Of a stretch of 25,174 nucleotides of DNA, positions 13,841-22,686 are shown piece after piece (positions within the stretch are counted from its first letter, which is position 1; every line of letters starts with the position of its first letter). The stretch is from CAYWMP01 sp964459445 (lineage in GTDB: Bacteria > Desulfobacterota > DSM-4660 > Desulfatiglandales > HGW-15), in the NCBI GenBank assembly GCA_964459445.1, contig CAYWMP010000082.1:1-25174 (forward strand), read 5' to 3'. Both the position numbers and the translations under genes were made by a program. The notes under the pieces were generated by a model that did no database searches, was not told the DNA's origin, and was given only the letters and a program-made list of their open reading frames with translations.

Positions 13841-15339
13841 TTCAAAATCAAGTCCACAGTCTGCTGCAAGGTAGTGCCCATGAGATCCAGCACAGGCATG
13901 GGATAAAACCCCAGCCCGATAACGATCAAGGCAAGGGGGGTCAGTGTAAATGCTTCACGAAAGCTCATTTCAGGCAAGGCAGCGTACTGTTCTTTCAAGG
14001 GGCCCAGGAAAACACGCTGCATTGTCCAAAGGAAATAGCCGGCGGTGAGAATGATACCTGTAGTGGCGGTTATGGTGATGATTTTGTATGTGGGGAAGGA
14101 ACCGATCAGGACAAGGGCTTCACTGATGAAGCTAGAAAGACCAGGAAGCCCCAGGGCTGCGAAGAAGGCAAGGCCGGTGTACCCTGCATAAACCGGCATG
14201 GGCTTGGCCAGCCCCCCGAACCGATCGATATCGCGATGGTGCGCTCGATCATAAATCACGCCCACAAGAAGAAATAGCATCGCCGTGATGGTGCCGTGGT
14301 TGAACATCTGGAGTACCGCACCGTTGATGGCGGTTGTGTTCGAGAATACGGACATGCCCAAGACGACGAAACCCATGTGGCTGATGCTGGAATAGGCTAT
14401 TAGTTTCTTTAAATCCTTCTGAGCCATCGCACAGAGGGCGCCGTAAATAATGCTGATAAGACCAAGTAGGGCTACGAAGGGGGCGAAGGTAAGGGCCATG
14501 TCGGGAAGCAAAGGATAGCTTATTCGTAGGATCCCGTAGGCTCCCATCTTAAGGAGAACCCCGGCCAGGATAACGCTGATGGCCGTCGGGGCTTCGACGT
14601 GCGCATCAGGCAACCAGGTATGAAAGGGAACCACCGGGATCTTGATAGCAAAGCCGATCAGCAAAGCCAGATAACAGAGCCAGCGGACGGTATGGCTTTG
14701 CAGGAAAGATTGATGCACGCTCTGGTCGCCCAGAATGGTCAAATCAAAGGAATGCAGTCCGGAGCCGGGCTCAATAGAGCCAAAATAGAACACCAACATC
14801 ACAACAAGCATAAGCACACTGCCCAAGAGGGTAAATAGAAAGAATTTGATGGCTGCGTATTCCTTCTTGGGACCTCCCCACACGCCAATGAGGAAATACA
14901 TGGGCAACAGCATAAGTTCCCAAAATACATAGAACAGGAAAAAGTCCAAGGCACAAAATACGCCTATCATGCTGGTATCCAAAAGCAGGAACAGAGAGAA
15001 ATAGCCTCGGACGTATTGGTTTATGTTCCAGGAGGCAATGACACAGAGAAAGCTCAGCAGCGCAGTGAGCAGAATCATGGGGGCGCTGATTCCATCGATA
15101 CCCAAAGAATAGTGGATATTGAATGCCGTGATCCATGGCAGCCTCTCCACATACTGGAATCCTTTCTCCAAACGATCAAATTGAATGTACAGATGAGACG
15201 CCCACCAAAGGGGCGGCAAGGTGGCTGCGAGGGCAATGCATTTCATCAATGTGGGAAACCGCTTGGGCACGAACAGGATCACCCCTGCCCCTATTAGCGG
15301 GAAGAATATCATCCAGGATAAAAGGTGACTTGGCACCAT
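13837..15339 (-). CDS. nuoM: Complex I subunit M (antiporter-like)
   Basis: Second antiporter-like pump subunit, 500 residues with about 14 helices. Seen: YVFWELMLLPMYFLIGVWGG containing the conserved pump glutamate, the VPFHTWLPDAHVEAPTAISVILAGVLLKMGAYGILR stretch that contains the broken-helix lysine region, and IAYSSISHMGFVVLG. I use the ATG at 15339 instead of the TTG five codons upstream because GGAGGG lies seven bases before it. It follows nuoL after a short gap and overlaps nuoN by four bases. Confidence 0.94.
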   Translation of the reverse strand: MVPSHLLSWMIFFPLIGAGVILFVPKRFPTLMKCIALAATLPPLWWASHLYIQFDRLEKGFQYVERLPWITAFNIHYSLGIDGISAPMILLTALLSFLCVIASWNINQYVRGYFSLFLLLDTSMIGVFCALDFFLFYVFWELMLLPMYFLIGVWGGPKKEYAAIKFFLFTLLGSVLMLVVMLVFYFGSIEPGSGLHSFDLTILGDQSVHQSFLQSHTVRWLCYLALLIGFAIKIPVVPFHTWLPDAHVEAPTAISVILAGVLLKMGAYGILRISYPLLPDMALTFAPFVALLGLISIIYGALCAMAQKDLKKLIAYSSISHMGFVVLGMSVFSNTTAINGAVLQMFNHGTITAMLFLLVGVIYDRAHHRDIDRFGGLAKPMPVYAGYTGLAFFAALGLPGLSSFISEALVLIGSFPTYKIITITATTGIILTAGYFLWTMQRVFLGPLKEQYAALPEMSFREAFTLTPLALIVIGLGFYPMPVLDLMGTTLQQTVDLILK

Positions 15340-15381
15340 GGACAAACCCTCCAAAAATGAATCCTGAAGTGTCGCTCCTTT

Positions 15382-17460
15382 TCAGATGATCAACATAACC
15401 ATGTAAAGCGCGAATACACCTAAGACCACCGTGTATAAATACTGCTGGACCTCTCCCGTCTGGAGACGCCGCAGTTGTGCACCCCACGTCCGAATCAATT
15501 CAGCTAATCCGTTCACAGCGCCATCCACCACTCTTAGATCTTCCCAGCCTACAAGAAAGGAGAGTCTGGCGGTTAGTCGAGAGGAGAGATTGACTGCACC
15601 GTCGATTCCCTTCAGATCAAAGAGACCGCTCCAGGAAACCAGTTTTAAAAGGGGCCGGATAAAAAGCGCATGGTAGATTTCATCCACATAATATTTATTG
15701 GCAAGCAGCCGGTAGCATCTACTAAAGCGCGCTGCTGCGAGATCGGGAAGTTCCGGACGTTTTACGTAAAAGGTCCAGCCCAGATAGAGGCCGGCTATTG
15801 CCACACCAACAGAGAGGAGCATAAGGAGGATCTCCGCGCCATAGGTGAGCGTTTGAGGGTGCGGGATCCCATCTCCGCCGAGCGCCGGATTCAAAAAATC
15901 GTGAATCAGGTTAGGCAGGTGGGTTACCTCGGGAAGGCCAATAAAACCTCCGATCACTGAAAGGATGGCCAACAACACAAGAGGCAAGGTCATCACAAGG
16001 GGAGATTCATGCAAATGCCTTTTTTCCTCCAAACCCCCCCTGAAATGTCCCAAAAAGGTCAGGGCGATGAGTCTGGTCATATAAAAGGCGGTAAGGCCTG
16101 CGGTCAAAAGCCCAATGGCCCAAAGCGCCAGTCCCAGTCCCGGGATAGGCAAATGGGATGTAAATGCGGCCAGAAGGATTTCGTCTTTACTCATGAAGCC
16201 GGATAAAGGTGGAATCCCTGAAATGGCCAGATAGGCCGTTACAAAGGTTGCAAATGTGATTGGGAGGTATTTCTTAAGCCCGCCCATGGCGCGCATGTCA
16301 TTGTGTGCAACCGCATGGATCACACTGCCGGCCCCCAGAAATAGCAGGGCCTTAAAGAATGCATGGGTGACCAGATGAAAAATGCCGACACTAAAGGCCC
16401 CCACTCCGACAGCGAGAAACATATAACCCAACTGGCTAATCGTGGAATAGGCCAAAACACGCTTGATGTCATACTGGACAAGCGCAATAGTTGCAGCATA
16501 GAGAGCCGTTATTCCTCCCACCAAGGCAACCGCCGCAAGCGCCCATGGGGCTGAGATATAGATGAAATGAAGGCGTACAATCATATAAACGCCTGCCGTC
16601 ACCATTGTGGCGGCGTGGATGAAGGCGCTAACCGGTGTCGGTCCGGCCATGGCGTCAGGCAGCCAAACATAGAGGGGAATTTGAGCGGATTTCCCTGTGG
16701 CGCCGACGAAGAAGAGGAAGGCCACCCAGGTGGTTGCCCCGATTCCCAATATAGGATTGGCTGAGATGAGCAAGGGCATGGCCTTTTCTAAATCGTCGAA
16801 ACTCAAGCCGGTCACCTTAGCGCCACTGACCTCAAAAAGAGTCCAAAAAAGAAACATCAACCCTATGAAGAAGCCGACGTCTCCCACACGATTGACTATA
16901 AAGGCCTTCATGCCTGCCTGGGCCTTCCCCAGGTCATCGAACCAGTACCCAATGAGAAGGTAGGAACAGAGACCAACGCCTTCCCATCCCACGAACATCA
17001 GCAAGAGATTGTCGGCCAGAACCAGGAGTAGCATGGCAAAGGTAAAGAGGTTCAGGTAGGCGAAATAACGTTCTTGGCTCTGATCTCCAAACATGTAACC
17101 CACGGAATAAAGGTGAATGAGAAACCCGATGCCGGTGACCACCAAACAGAGGACAAGAGAGAGCGGATCCAACCGGAAGGCCAGTTCAATGCTGAAACGG
17201 CCCTGATCCCAGACCGTGAGCATCCACTGGTACAGAGACTGGGTCAGAATACGCTGTGTCGGGTCAATTGCCATGAAGGTGAAAAAGGCCGTCGCGGTCA
17301 AGAGAAATGCCAAAAACACGCTGGTACATCCGATAAAATGGACAAGGCGGATGGGCAAACGCTTTCCCAGCAGGCCGTTGAGCACTGCCCCGGATAAAGG
17401 CAAAAAGGGGATGAGCCAAAGGGCATCTTGAATAAATTGCGGGTTCAGGAAGGCGTTCAT
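15382..17460 (-). CDS. nuoL: Complex I subunit L (antiporter-like with long C-terminal helix)
   Basis: Largest pump subunit, 692 residues. Seen: GWEGVGLCSYLLIGYWF with the conserved glutamate, IPLYVWLPDAMAGPTPVSAFIHAATMVTAGVY, YSTISQLGYMFLA, and THAFFKALLFLGAGSVIHA with its lysine. After about residue 500 come the segments for the lateral helix that lies along the membrane arm, and a final membrane anchor (LYTVVLGVFALYMVMLII). Length is in the usual range for bacterial NuoL (about 610-690). ATG start; the ribosome site is weak, with nuoK 69 bases upstream. Confidence 0.95.
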   Translation of the reverse strand: MNAFLNPQFIQDALWLIPFLPLSGAVLNGLLGKRLPIRLVHFIGCTSVFLAFLLTATAFFTFMAIDPTQRILTQSLYQWMLTVWDQGRFSIELAFRLDPLSLVLCLVVTGIGFLIHLYSVGYMFGDQSQERYFAYLNLFTFAMLLLVLADNLLLMFVGWEGVGLCSYLLIGYWFDDLGKAQAGMKAFIVNRVGDVGFFIGLMFLFWTLFEVSGAKVTGLSFDDLEKAMPLLISANPILGIGATTWVAFLFFVGATGKSAQIPLYVWLPDAMAGPTPVSAFIHAATMVTAGVYMIVRLHFIYISAPWALAAVALVGGITALYAATIALVQYDIKRVLAYSTISQLGYMFLAVGVGAFSVGIFHLVTHAFFKALLFLGAGSVIHAVAHNDMRAMGGLKKYLPITFATFVTAYLAISGIPPLSGFMSKDEILLAAFTSHLPIPGLGLALWAIGLLTAGLTAFYMTRLIALTFLGHFRGGLEEKRHLHESPLVMTLPLVLLAILSVIGGFIGLPEVTHLPNLIHDFLNPALGGDGIPHPQTLTYGAEILLMLLSVGVAIAGLYLGWTFYVKRPELPDLAAARFSRCYRLLANKYYVDEIYHALFIRPLLKLVSWSGLFDLKGIDGAVNLSSRLTARLSFLVGWEDLRVVDGAVNGLAELIRTWGAQLRRLQTGEVQQYLYTVVLGVFALYMVMLII

Positions 17461-17529
17461 AGAAATCTCGTTAAGACCTGTAATCTATTTCACTGACGCG
17501 GAATACGGGGCCTGACAAAGACCGTATGT

Positions 17530-17859
17530 CTAGCCCTGCAGCGTCTTGAACTGCCCTACGTTAATGGTCTTCATCCTGCTATATAATGAGAGGACGATGG
17601 CAAGGGCAACAGCGACCTCAGCAGCGGCCACTGAAATGATGATTAGGGCAAAAACTTGGCCGCTAAGCAGGCCGACCGATTGCGTTTCCGGCACGCTCAG
17701 GAAACGGGAAAAGGCCACAAAATTGAGTGCGGCTGCATTCAGAACGAGTTCAATACCCATAAGGATGCAAATGGCGTTTCTGCGGGTCAGTACCGTGTAA
17801 ATCCCCAAACAAAAGAGAAGGGAACTCACTATAAAGAAACTTGTCAGATTATAGGGCAA
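17530..17859 (-). CDS. nuoK: Complex I subunit K
   Basis: Small three-helix membrane subunit of 109 residues. Both buried glutamates needed for proton transfer in the family are present: Glu37 in GIELVLNAAALN and Glu81 in AAEVAVALAIVL. The start is TTG at 17859, supported by AAGGAG about eight bases upstream that lies within the last codons of nuoJ. The nuoJ stop is only two bases away, so the two genes are translationally coupled. Confidence 0.94.
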   Translation of the reverse strand: MPYNLTSFFIVSSLLFCLGIYTVLTRRNAICILMGIELVLNAAALNFVAFSRFLSVPETQSVGLLSGQVFALIIISVAAAEVAVALAIVLSLYSRMKTINVGQFKTLQG

Positions 17860-17861
17860 GA

Positions 17862-18362
17862 TTATTCTCCTTTCACACTTCTCCTTACGATAAGAACCGC
17901 TCCTACTAGGACACCCAAAAGGAGCAGCGAGGCCAATTCAAAGGGGATCAAATACTTGCTCAGCAGCAGATCGCCTATGGCCGCCGAGGTGGGTTTAGGC
18001 TGTCCGGGATGAGGAGTCGAAGGCCAGTTGGACCGCAATGCCGCCAGGATGAGGGCCACCAGCATCACGCCGGATAGTATTGCGGCAAGGAGGTTTCCGG
18101 GAAGCCGTATGGATGTGGGCAGCATTTTTCCTCTTTGGGTCATCATGACGCCGAAGATGATCAAGATTAGAATCCCTCCGATATAAACGATCACCTGGAC
18201 AACGGCAATAAAATCGGCCCCCAACAGTGCATAAAGACCCGCAATCCCAAAAAAAGTGAAGAGCAGGGAGAAGGCTGCATGCACGATGTTACTTGAGAGG
18301 GCGACCCATAGTGAAGGGATCACAGTCAGTAGAATGAAAACATTGAAGATGATCAGCTTCAT
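17862..18362 (-). CDS. nuoJ: Complex I subunit J
   Basis: Five-helix membrane subunit of 166 residues, the usual length. Seen: the third-helix pi-bulge region VVQVIVYIGGILILIIFGVMM, followed by a basic loop (TQRGKMLPTSIRLPG) and a last helix ASLLLLGVLVGAVLIVRR. The ATG overlaps the nuoI stop as ATGA. In complex I this subunit couples the quinone site to the pump subunits. Confidence 0.93.
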   Translation of the reverse strand: MKLIIFNVFILLTVIPSLWVALSSNIVHAAFSLLFTFFGIAGLYALLGADFIAVVQVIVYIGGILILIIFGVMMTQRGKMLPTSIRLPGNLLAAILSGVMLVALILAALRSNWPSTPHPGQPKPTSAAIGDLLLSKYLIPFELASLLLLGVLVGAVLIVRRSVKGE

Positions 18363-18973
18363 AACGTTTTCTTCTCGGCTCGAAGGGTTTCTTCCCCTTT
18401 GGCCTCTTCGGCCTGCCTCAAACGCGAACGGCGCCCATCGGCGCCAATGAATTCCTTAATCAATGTCCGATAATCGAATGTTGCCCCTTCAAACCGCCGA
18501 CTGAAGAAGATTGCGTCGGTGGGGCAAACCTCCACGCAAAGGCCGCAGAACATGCACTTGGAATAATCAATTCTGAAGGTCACCGGTACCTTTGTTTTCG
18601 GGCCAATTACTTTAACGGCTTTCACCGTGATGACATCGATGGGGCAGGCCCGGGCACACCTAAGACAAGAGATGCATTTTTTTTCTTTGTAATCGAGCAA
18701 ACCCCGGTAGCGGTCAGAAATTCTTGTGTTCAGAGGCCCCTTGTAGGTTTGACCGGCACCCATCAGGGGTTCAAAAAAGGTGTTCGGGTTGCTAGCGGGA
18801 AAAAGACAGAGATCCCTCGGCTTGCCCTCCAGGACATCAAGACACGGGTATTGCAGGGTGACTTTCCTCTCGAAAAAGGCCGTCTTAAATGTGATCCACA
18901 TGCCAAGTGCAAACGTGGTCACACTTTCGTAGATATTGAAGAAATAGATTCCGATGCTATCTTGAAGATTCAA
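18359..18973 (-). CDS. nuoI: Complex I subunit I, two-cluster ferredoxin-like
   Basis: Peripheral subunit that carries electrons towards cluster N2. 204 residues with two [4Fe-4S] motifs: Cys100/103/106/110 (CISCLRCARAC) and Cys140/143/146/150 (CMFCGLCVEVC). An amphipathic N-terminal region (FALGMWITFKTAFFERKVTLQYP) is the usual membrane-contact segment. The start is TTG at 18973 with AAGGCG about nine bases upstream; no ATG fits better. The C-terminus has a charged tail of about 30 residues (RRSRLRQAEEAKGEE). With nuoEFG missing, this subunit would be the likely entry point for electrons from a soluble donor. Confidence 0.93.
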   Translation of the reverse strand: MNLQDSIGIYFFNIYESVTTFALGMWITFKTAFFERKVTLQYPCLDVLEGKPRDLCLFPASNPNTFFEPLMGAGQTYKGPLNTRISDRYRGLLDYKEKKCISCLRCARACPIDVITVKAVKVIGPKTKVPVTFRIDYSKCMFCGLCVEVCPTDAIFFSRRFEGATFDYRTLIKEFIGADGRRSRLRQAEEAKGEETLRAEKKTL

Positions 18974-18988
18974 AATTCAGCACGCCTT

Positions 18989-20326
18989 TCAGATAAATAG
19001 CCACATCCAGATGCCCTGCCCTATGAAACAGATGAAACCCATCGGGATCAGGTACTTCCAGCATATCCCCATCAACTGGTCCACCCTCAATCTGGGCAGA
19101 GTCCACCGCCACCAGAGAATCACAAAACAAAGGAGCATGGCTTTGCCGACGAAAACAAAAAACGGTAAGAGATAGTGAAATGACAGGTCGTAGATTGCTG
19201 GCAAATGGGGGCGGAGAGGTAGGTGCATGATCAAAATCAGCGCAACGGCGGAAAAGGACAAACCGAGAAGGAGAAACTCAGATTGGATTCGGACGAAGGG
19301 ACTGGCAAGGAGACTCCACTTGCGACGTAAGTCCCAAACAAAGATCTTTAATGCCCTGATGCCCAGGATGGTTAGAGGCGCCGCCGCTCCCAGTAGGATC
19401 AAAAGAACAATGGGACGTGCCATGAAAAGGCCCACCTGCCTGCCCACGGGACCCAGGACCTCCACTTCTCCTACAAAGGGCACTTGCCAGCCCCCAAGGA
19501 AGCATGCGACGGCCACCGCGCTGACCACATAGATATTTCCGAATTCAGCGGCGAAAAAGGCGCCAAACCGCATGGCGCTATATTCAATGTTATACCCCGC
19601 CACAAGCTCGGACTCCGCCTCAGGGATATCAAAGGGGATTCGGTTGATCTCAGCAATGGCCGAAATAAAATAAATGAAAAAGGCAAGAGCGCTGAAGGGA
19701 CTGTCGAAAAGAAACCAGCCGCTTATCCCGCCGGTCTGGGCCTGAATGATTCCCTGTACACTCATTGTGCCAGCCGCGAGCACGATGACCAGAATGGCCA
19801 GGGCGTTTGGGATTTCGTAGCTGACAATCTGTGCGGCCGAACGCATACCGCCCAGCAAGGCCCACTTGCTGTTAGAAGCCCATCCTGCCATGATCAACCC
19901 AACTACGGTGAACGACCCGGTAGCAAGCAGATAAAAGACACCAACATTTAAGTCGCTTATAATCCATTTGGGGCCAAAGGGAATAACCACAAAAGAAAGG
20001 GCTGTTCCCAGGAGTACCAGGTAGGGGGCGAACCTAAAAAAATTCCTGTCGGCCGCAGCAGGAATGATGTCTTCTTTGAGGATAAGCTTTATCCCGTCGG
20101 CAATGAACTGGAGCAGGCCGTAGGGTCCCACGCGATTTGGACCCCGGCGTGAGTTGGTCCAGCCGGCAACCTTCCTTTCAAAGTAGGTGAAAAGTCCCGC
20201 CACAAGCCCGAAGAAGTTCAAGACCAAGAGGCAAAAGGCCAGCATGATGACGGTTGCGGCTGGGACATAACCGATTTTGTTGAAAAAGGGGATTTCTCTA
20301 TAAAGATCAATGACAAGGGTTTCCAT
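18989..20326 (-). CDS. nuoH: Complex I subunit H, enlarged by a membrane insert
   Basis: Membrane subunit that forms much of the quinone chamber. Seen: TYFERKVAGWTNSRRGPNRVGPYGLLQFIADGIKLILKED, EIPNALAI, AEINRIPFDIPEAESELVAGYNIEYSAMRF, and the closing WWRWTLPRLRVDQLMGICWKYLIP. The protein is 445 residues against the usual ~330. The excess lies between residues ~285 and ~388, where two extra hydrophobic stretches (PIVLLILLGAAAPLTILGI and FLLLGLSFSAVALILIMHL) and a basic loop (DLRRKWSLLASPFVRIQ) appear. The ATG at 20326 is preferred to the TTG three bases earlier, with AAAGGAA upstream. Three hairpins separate it from nuoD. Confidence 0.93.
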   Translation of the reverse strand: METLVIDLYREIPFFNKIGYVPAATVIMLAFCLLVLNFFGLVAGLFTYFERKVAGWTNSRRGPNRVGPYGLLQFIADGIKLILKEDIIPAAADRNFFRFAPYLVLLGTALSFVVIPFGPKWIISDLNVGVFYLLATGSFTVVGLIMAGWASNSKWALLGGMRSAAQIVSYEIPNALAILVIVLAAGTMSVQGIIQAQTGGISGWFLFDSPFSALAFFIYFISAIAEINRIPFDIPEAESELVAGYNIEYSAMRFGAFFAAEFGNIYVVSAVAVACFLGGWQVPFVGEVEVLGPVGRQVGLFMARPIVLLILLGAAAPLTILGIRALKIFVWDLRRKWSLLASPFVRIQSEFLLLGLSFSAVALILIMHLPLRPHLPAIYDLSFHYLLPFFVFVGKAMLLCFVILWWRWTLPRLRVDQLMGICWKYLIPMGFICFIGQGIWMWLFI

Positions 20327-20340
20327 CAAAGCGTTCCTTT

Positions 20341-20461
20341 ACCCTCCTTCGCGAAAGCCCCCGATTCCCATCGGGGGATGACCAGCGAAGAGGGTACGCT
20401 TCGGAGGGGGTTCCGCTCCGAAGCACGTGAAGAAGCCACCAGCTCAAGCTGGTGGAGCTTC
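20341..20461. other. Three consecutive hairpins between nuoD and nuoH
   Basis: Hairpin A: ACCCTC...TTCGC (20341-20352) pairs with GCGAAGAGGGT (20385-20395) with one bulge, enclosing CCCCCGAT (20358-20365) with ATCGGGGG (20370-20377). Hairpin B: GCTTCGGAG (20398-20406) with CTCCGAAGC (20416-20424). Hairpin C: CCACCAGCT (20436-20444) with AGCTGGTGG (20447-20455) around CA, extended by GAAG/CTTC and touching the nuoD stop. No T-tract follows, so read-through to nuoH is expected. Canonical operons carry nuoEFG at this point; here the gap holds only this REP-like, GC-rich block. Confidence 0.7.
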
Positions 20462-21575
20462 ACCGGTCGATTTCAGGGGCAAGCACATCCAGACTGGCAA
20501 TCAGAGCCACCATATCAGCCACCATAAGGCCAGAGGCGATCTTCCTCACTATGCTCATAGCCGAAAATGAACCGGTCCTTATTTTCAACCGGTATGGTCG
20601 GACGTCGCCGCGGCTAATGAGATAAAAGCCCAATTCGCCCCTTGGTGCTTCTGTGCGCACATAGATTTCGCCTGGGGGCAGCTTTAACTTTTTCTTGGAT
20701 CGGTTCCAGTAAGGACCATTGGGCATGCGAGCAACACATTGACGTAGAATCCGGACGGATTGCTCCATCTCCAGGATTCGCATCCAATAGCGGTTGTAAC
20801 AGTCCCCAACCGTTCCTAAGTCCGAGGTTCCGGTGGGGACATCGAAATCCAGGTCAGCATAAACGGAATAGGGCTCATCCCGCCGGATATCCCAATCAAT
20901 CCCCGAGGCTCGGAGATTGGGACCCACCAAGGCGTAGTCCAAAGCGTCTTTTACGCTGATCACGGCCACCCCTGTCAGGCGTTCTTTGAAGATTTTGTTT
21001 TTTGAAATCAGTCGATTAAACTGGACCAGCCGCGGTTCGAAATAATCCAAAAACCGGCTGAGTCGCCCTAGGAACCCATCCGGCAGATCGAAGGCCACAC
21101 CACCGAACCGAACGTAGTTGTAAGTGAGCCGGGCGCCGCACAACTCCTCGAAGAGATCATTAACCCATTCCCTCTCCCTAATGGCATGGGTGAAGGGAGT
21201 GACCGCCCCAAGGTCCAAGGAAAAGGTCCCCACGCAAATCAGGTGGCTAATAATGCGGTTTAGCTCAGCCACCAACACCCGGATATATTCAGCCCTGGGA
21301 GGCACCTCGATGCCCCCCATGCGCTCCACAGTGAGGGCGTATCCAAAGTTGCAGTTCATTGCAGCGAGATAATCTAGGCGGTCCGTGTAAGGCATGAATT
21401 GGGCGTAGTTAACTTGTTCGGCAATCTTCTCAAGGCCGCGGTGCAGGTATCCCACATCAGGTCCGCAATCGTAGATCACCTCACCATCCGTTCGAAGAAT
21501 GAACCGCAAGACCCCATGGGTGCTGGGATGATGAGGACCCATGTTGATGATCATTTCTTCGGTGGTCAGAGGCAT
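20460..21575 (-). CDS. nuoD: Complex I subunit D (49-kDa, quinone site)
   Basis: Peripheral subunit derived from the NiFe-hydrogenase large subunit; it holds the quinone pocket with NuoB. 371 residues. Seen: NMGPHHPSTHGVLRF with the quinone-site histidine, DVGYLHRGLEKIAE, YTDRLDYLAAMNCN, and the C-terminal RTGSFSAMSIVRKIASGLMVADMVALIASLD...PEIDR. The hydrogenase nickel cysteines are absent, as expected for complex I. It is separate from nuoC (no CD fusion). ATG start; the stop abuts the hairpin block. Confidence 0.95.
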   Translation of the reverse strand: MPLTTEEMIINMGPHHPSTHGVLRFILRTDGEVIYDCGPDVGYLHRGLEKIAEQVNYAQFMPYTDRLDYLAAMNCNFGYALTVERMGGIEVPPRAEYIRVLVAELNRIISHLICVGTFSLDLGAVTPFTHAIREREWVNDLFEELCGARLTYNYVRFGGVAFDLPDGFLGRLSRFLDYFEPRLVQFNRLISKNKIFKERLTGVAVISVKDALDYALVGPNLRASGIDWDIRRDEPYSVYADLDFDVPTGTSDLGTVGDCYNRYWMRILEMEQSVRILRQCVARMPNGPYWNRSKKKLKLPPGEIYVRTEAPRGELGFYLISRGDVRPYRLKIRTGSFSAMSIVRKIASGLMVADMVALIASLDVLAPEIDR

Positions 21576-21610
21576 CTTCTTTTCACCTTAAGGTTGGGAC
21601 AAGGCGACGC

Positions 21611-22189
21611 TTATGTCGGTTGGGTAACGTTCTCATTGGTAAGTTCACTGTCCTGTCCCTCATGTGAATCCGGGAATGACACCTCATCTCTGGTCGTGGA
21701 AATACCCCCGTAAACATCCTGCTCACGAAAGTCCTTTTGCAGAGGGTGCCCCAACCAATCGGGTGGGAGCAATAGTCTCCTAAAATCCCGATGGCCTTCG
21801 AAATGGATGCCGAACATGTCATAGACTTCGCGCTCCATCCATTCCGCAGCGGGCCAGATATCGGAGACCGTACGCACCCTTAGGTAATAGTGAGGAAAGA
21901 CGAGGGGCCGATCCACTTTCACCTTGATGATGATTTGGTGTCGATGGCGAACTGAATATAAATGATAAACGACCTCCATTTGCTCGGGTTCCCCCAAATG
22001 ATGAACGCCGCTCAGGCACATGAGGGTATCAAAAGCAAGCTGGGGGTCGTTCTTTAGAAAGCGGGCCATTACACGCATGTTTTCCTTAGGAATCACAAGA
22101 TAGGAATCTCCCGATTGATCTTCGACCCATTGCAAGTCGATCTCTCTCAGGGAGCTTTTCATCCTTTGAAGAATGTCCTGTGTTTCCAT
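21611..22189 (-). CDS. nuoC: Complex I subunit C (30-kDa)
   Basis: Peripheral structural subunit of 192 residues. The family signature is clear: PAAEWMEREVYDMFGIHFEGHRDFRRLLLPPDWLGHPLQKDF. The last 25 residues (TTRDEVSFPDSHEGQDSELT...) are polar and probably disordered. The ATG overlaps the nuoB stop by one base (TAATG), so the two are coupled. nuoD follows after 35 bases. Confidence 0.94.
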   Translation of the reverse strand: METQDILQRMKSSLREIDLQWVEDQSGDSYLVIPKENMRVMARFLKNDPQLAFDTLMCLSGVHHLGEPEQMEVVYHLYSVRHRHQIIIKVKVDRPLVFPHYYLRVRTVSDIWPAAEWMEREVYDMFGIHFEGHRDFRRLLLPPDWLGHPLQKDFREQDVYGGISTTRDEVSFPDSHEGQDSELTNENVTQPT

Positions 22190-22686
22190 TATGCTTTTTT
22201 CACCAGGAATCGTTCCCGACGGATCTTTTCTTGAAGCTTAAGAATCCCTTCCGTCAATGCCTCGGGCCTTGGCGGGCAGCCGGGAACGAAGACGTCTACG
22301 GGCACGATCTTATCTACCCCTTTAACGACCGAATAGGAGATCTGGAATAGACCACCGCAATTGGCACAGCTCCCCATGGCAATGACGTATTTGGGTTCAG
22401 CCATTTGATTGTAGAGCAGGCGCAACCTGGAGGCCATTTTGTAGGTAAGGGTTCCGGCAACAATCATCAAATCGGACTGCCGAGGAGTCGGGCGAAACAT
22501 CGATCCGAGGCGGTCGATGTCTGCACGCGGTCCGCCTGTCTGCATCAATTCAATGCCACAGCAAGCCAGGCCAAATAGAAGGTACCAGACCGAGGAACTC
22601 CTGAACCAGTTGAGGGCTTGATCCACGTTCGTGAAAAGGGCGCCCAAGAAACCCTCTGAGGGCATCCTATTATAGATGTTGATCAT
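22189..22686 (-). CDS. nuoB: Complex I subunit B (cluster N2)
   Basis: Holds the terminal [4Fe-4S] cluster N2 beside the quinone. 165 residues with ligands Cys42-Cys43 (LACCGIE), Cys107 (GSCANCGG) and Cys137 (PGCPPRPEAL), the full complex I set. Also PRADIDRLGSMFRPTPRQSDLMIVAG. The start overlaps the nuoA end by 17 bases and has AAGGAG at good spacing. Confidence 0.95.
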   Translation of the reverse strand: MINIYNRMPSEGFLGALFTNVDQALNWFRSSSVWYLLFGLACCGIELMQTGGPRADIDRLGSMFRPTPRQSDLMIVAGTLTYKMASRLRLLYNQMAEPKYVIAMGSCANCGGLFQISYSVVKGVDKIVPVDVFVPGCPPRPEALTEGILKLQEKIRRERFLVKKA

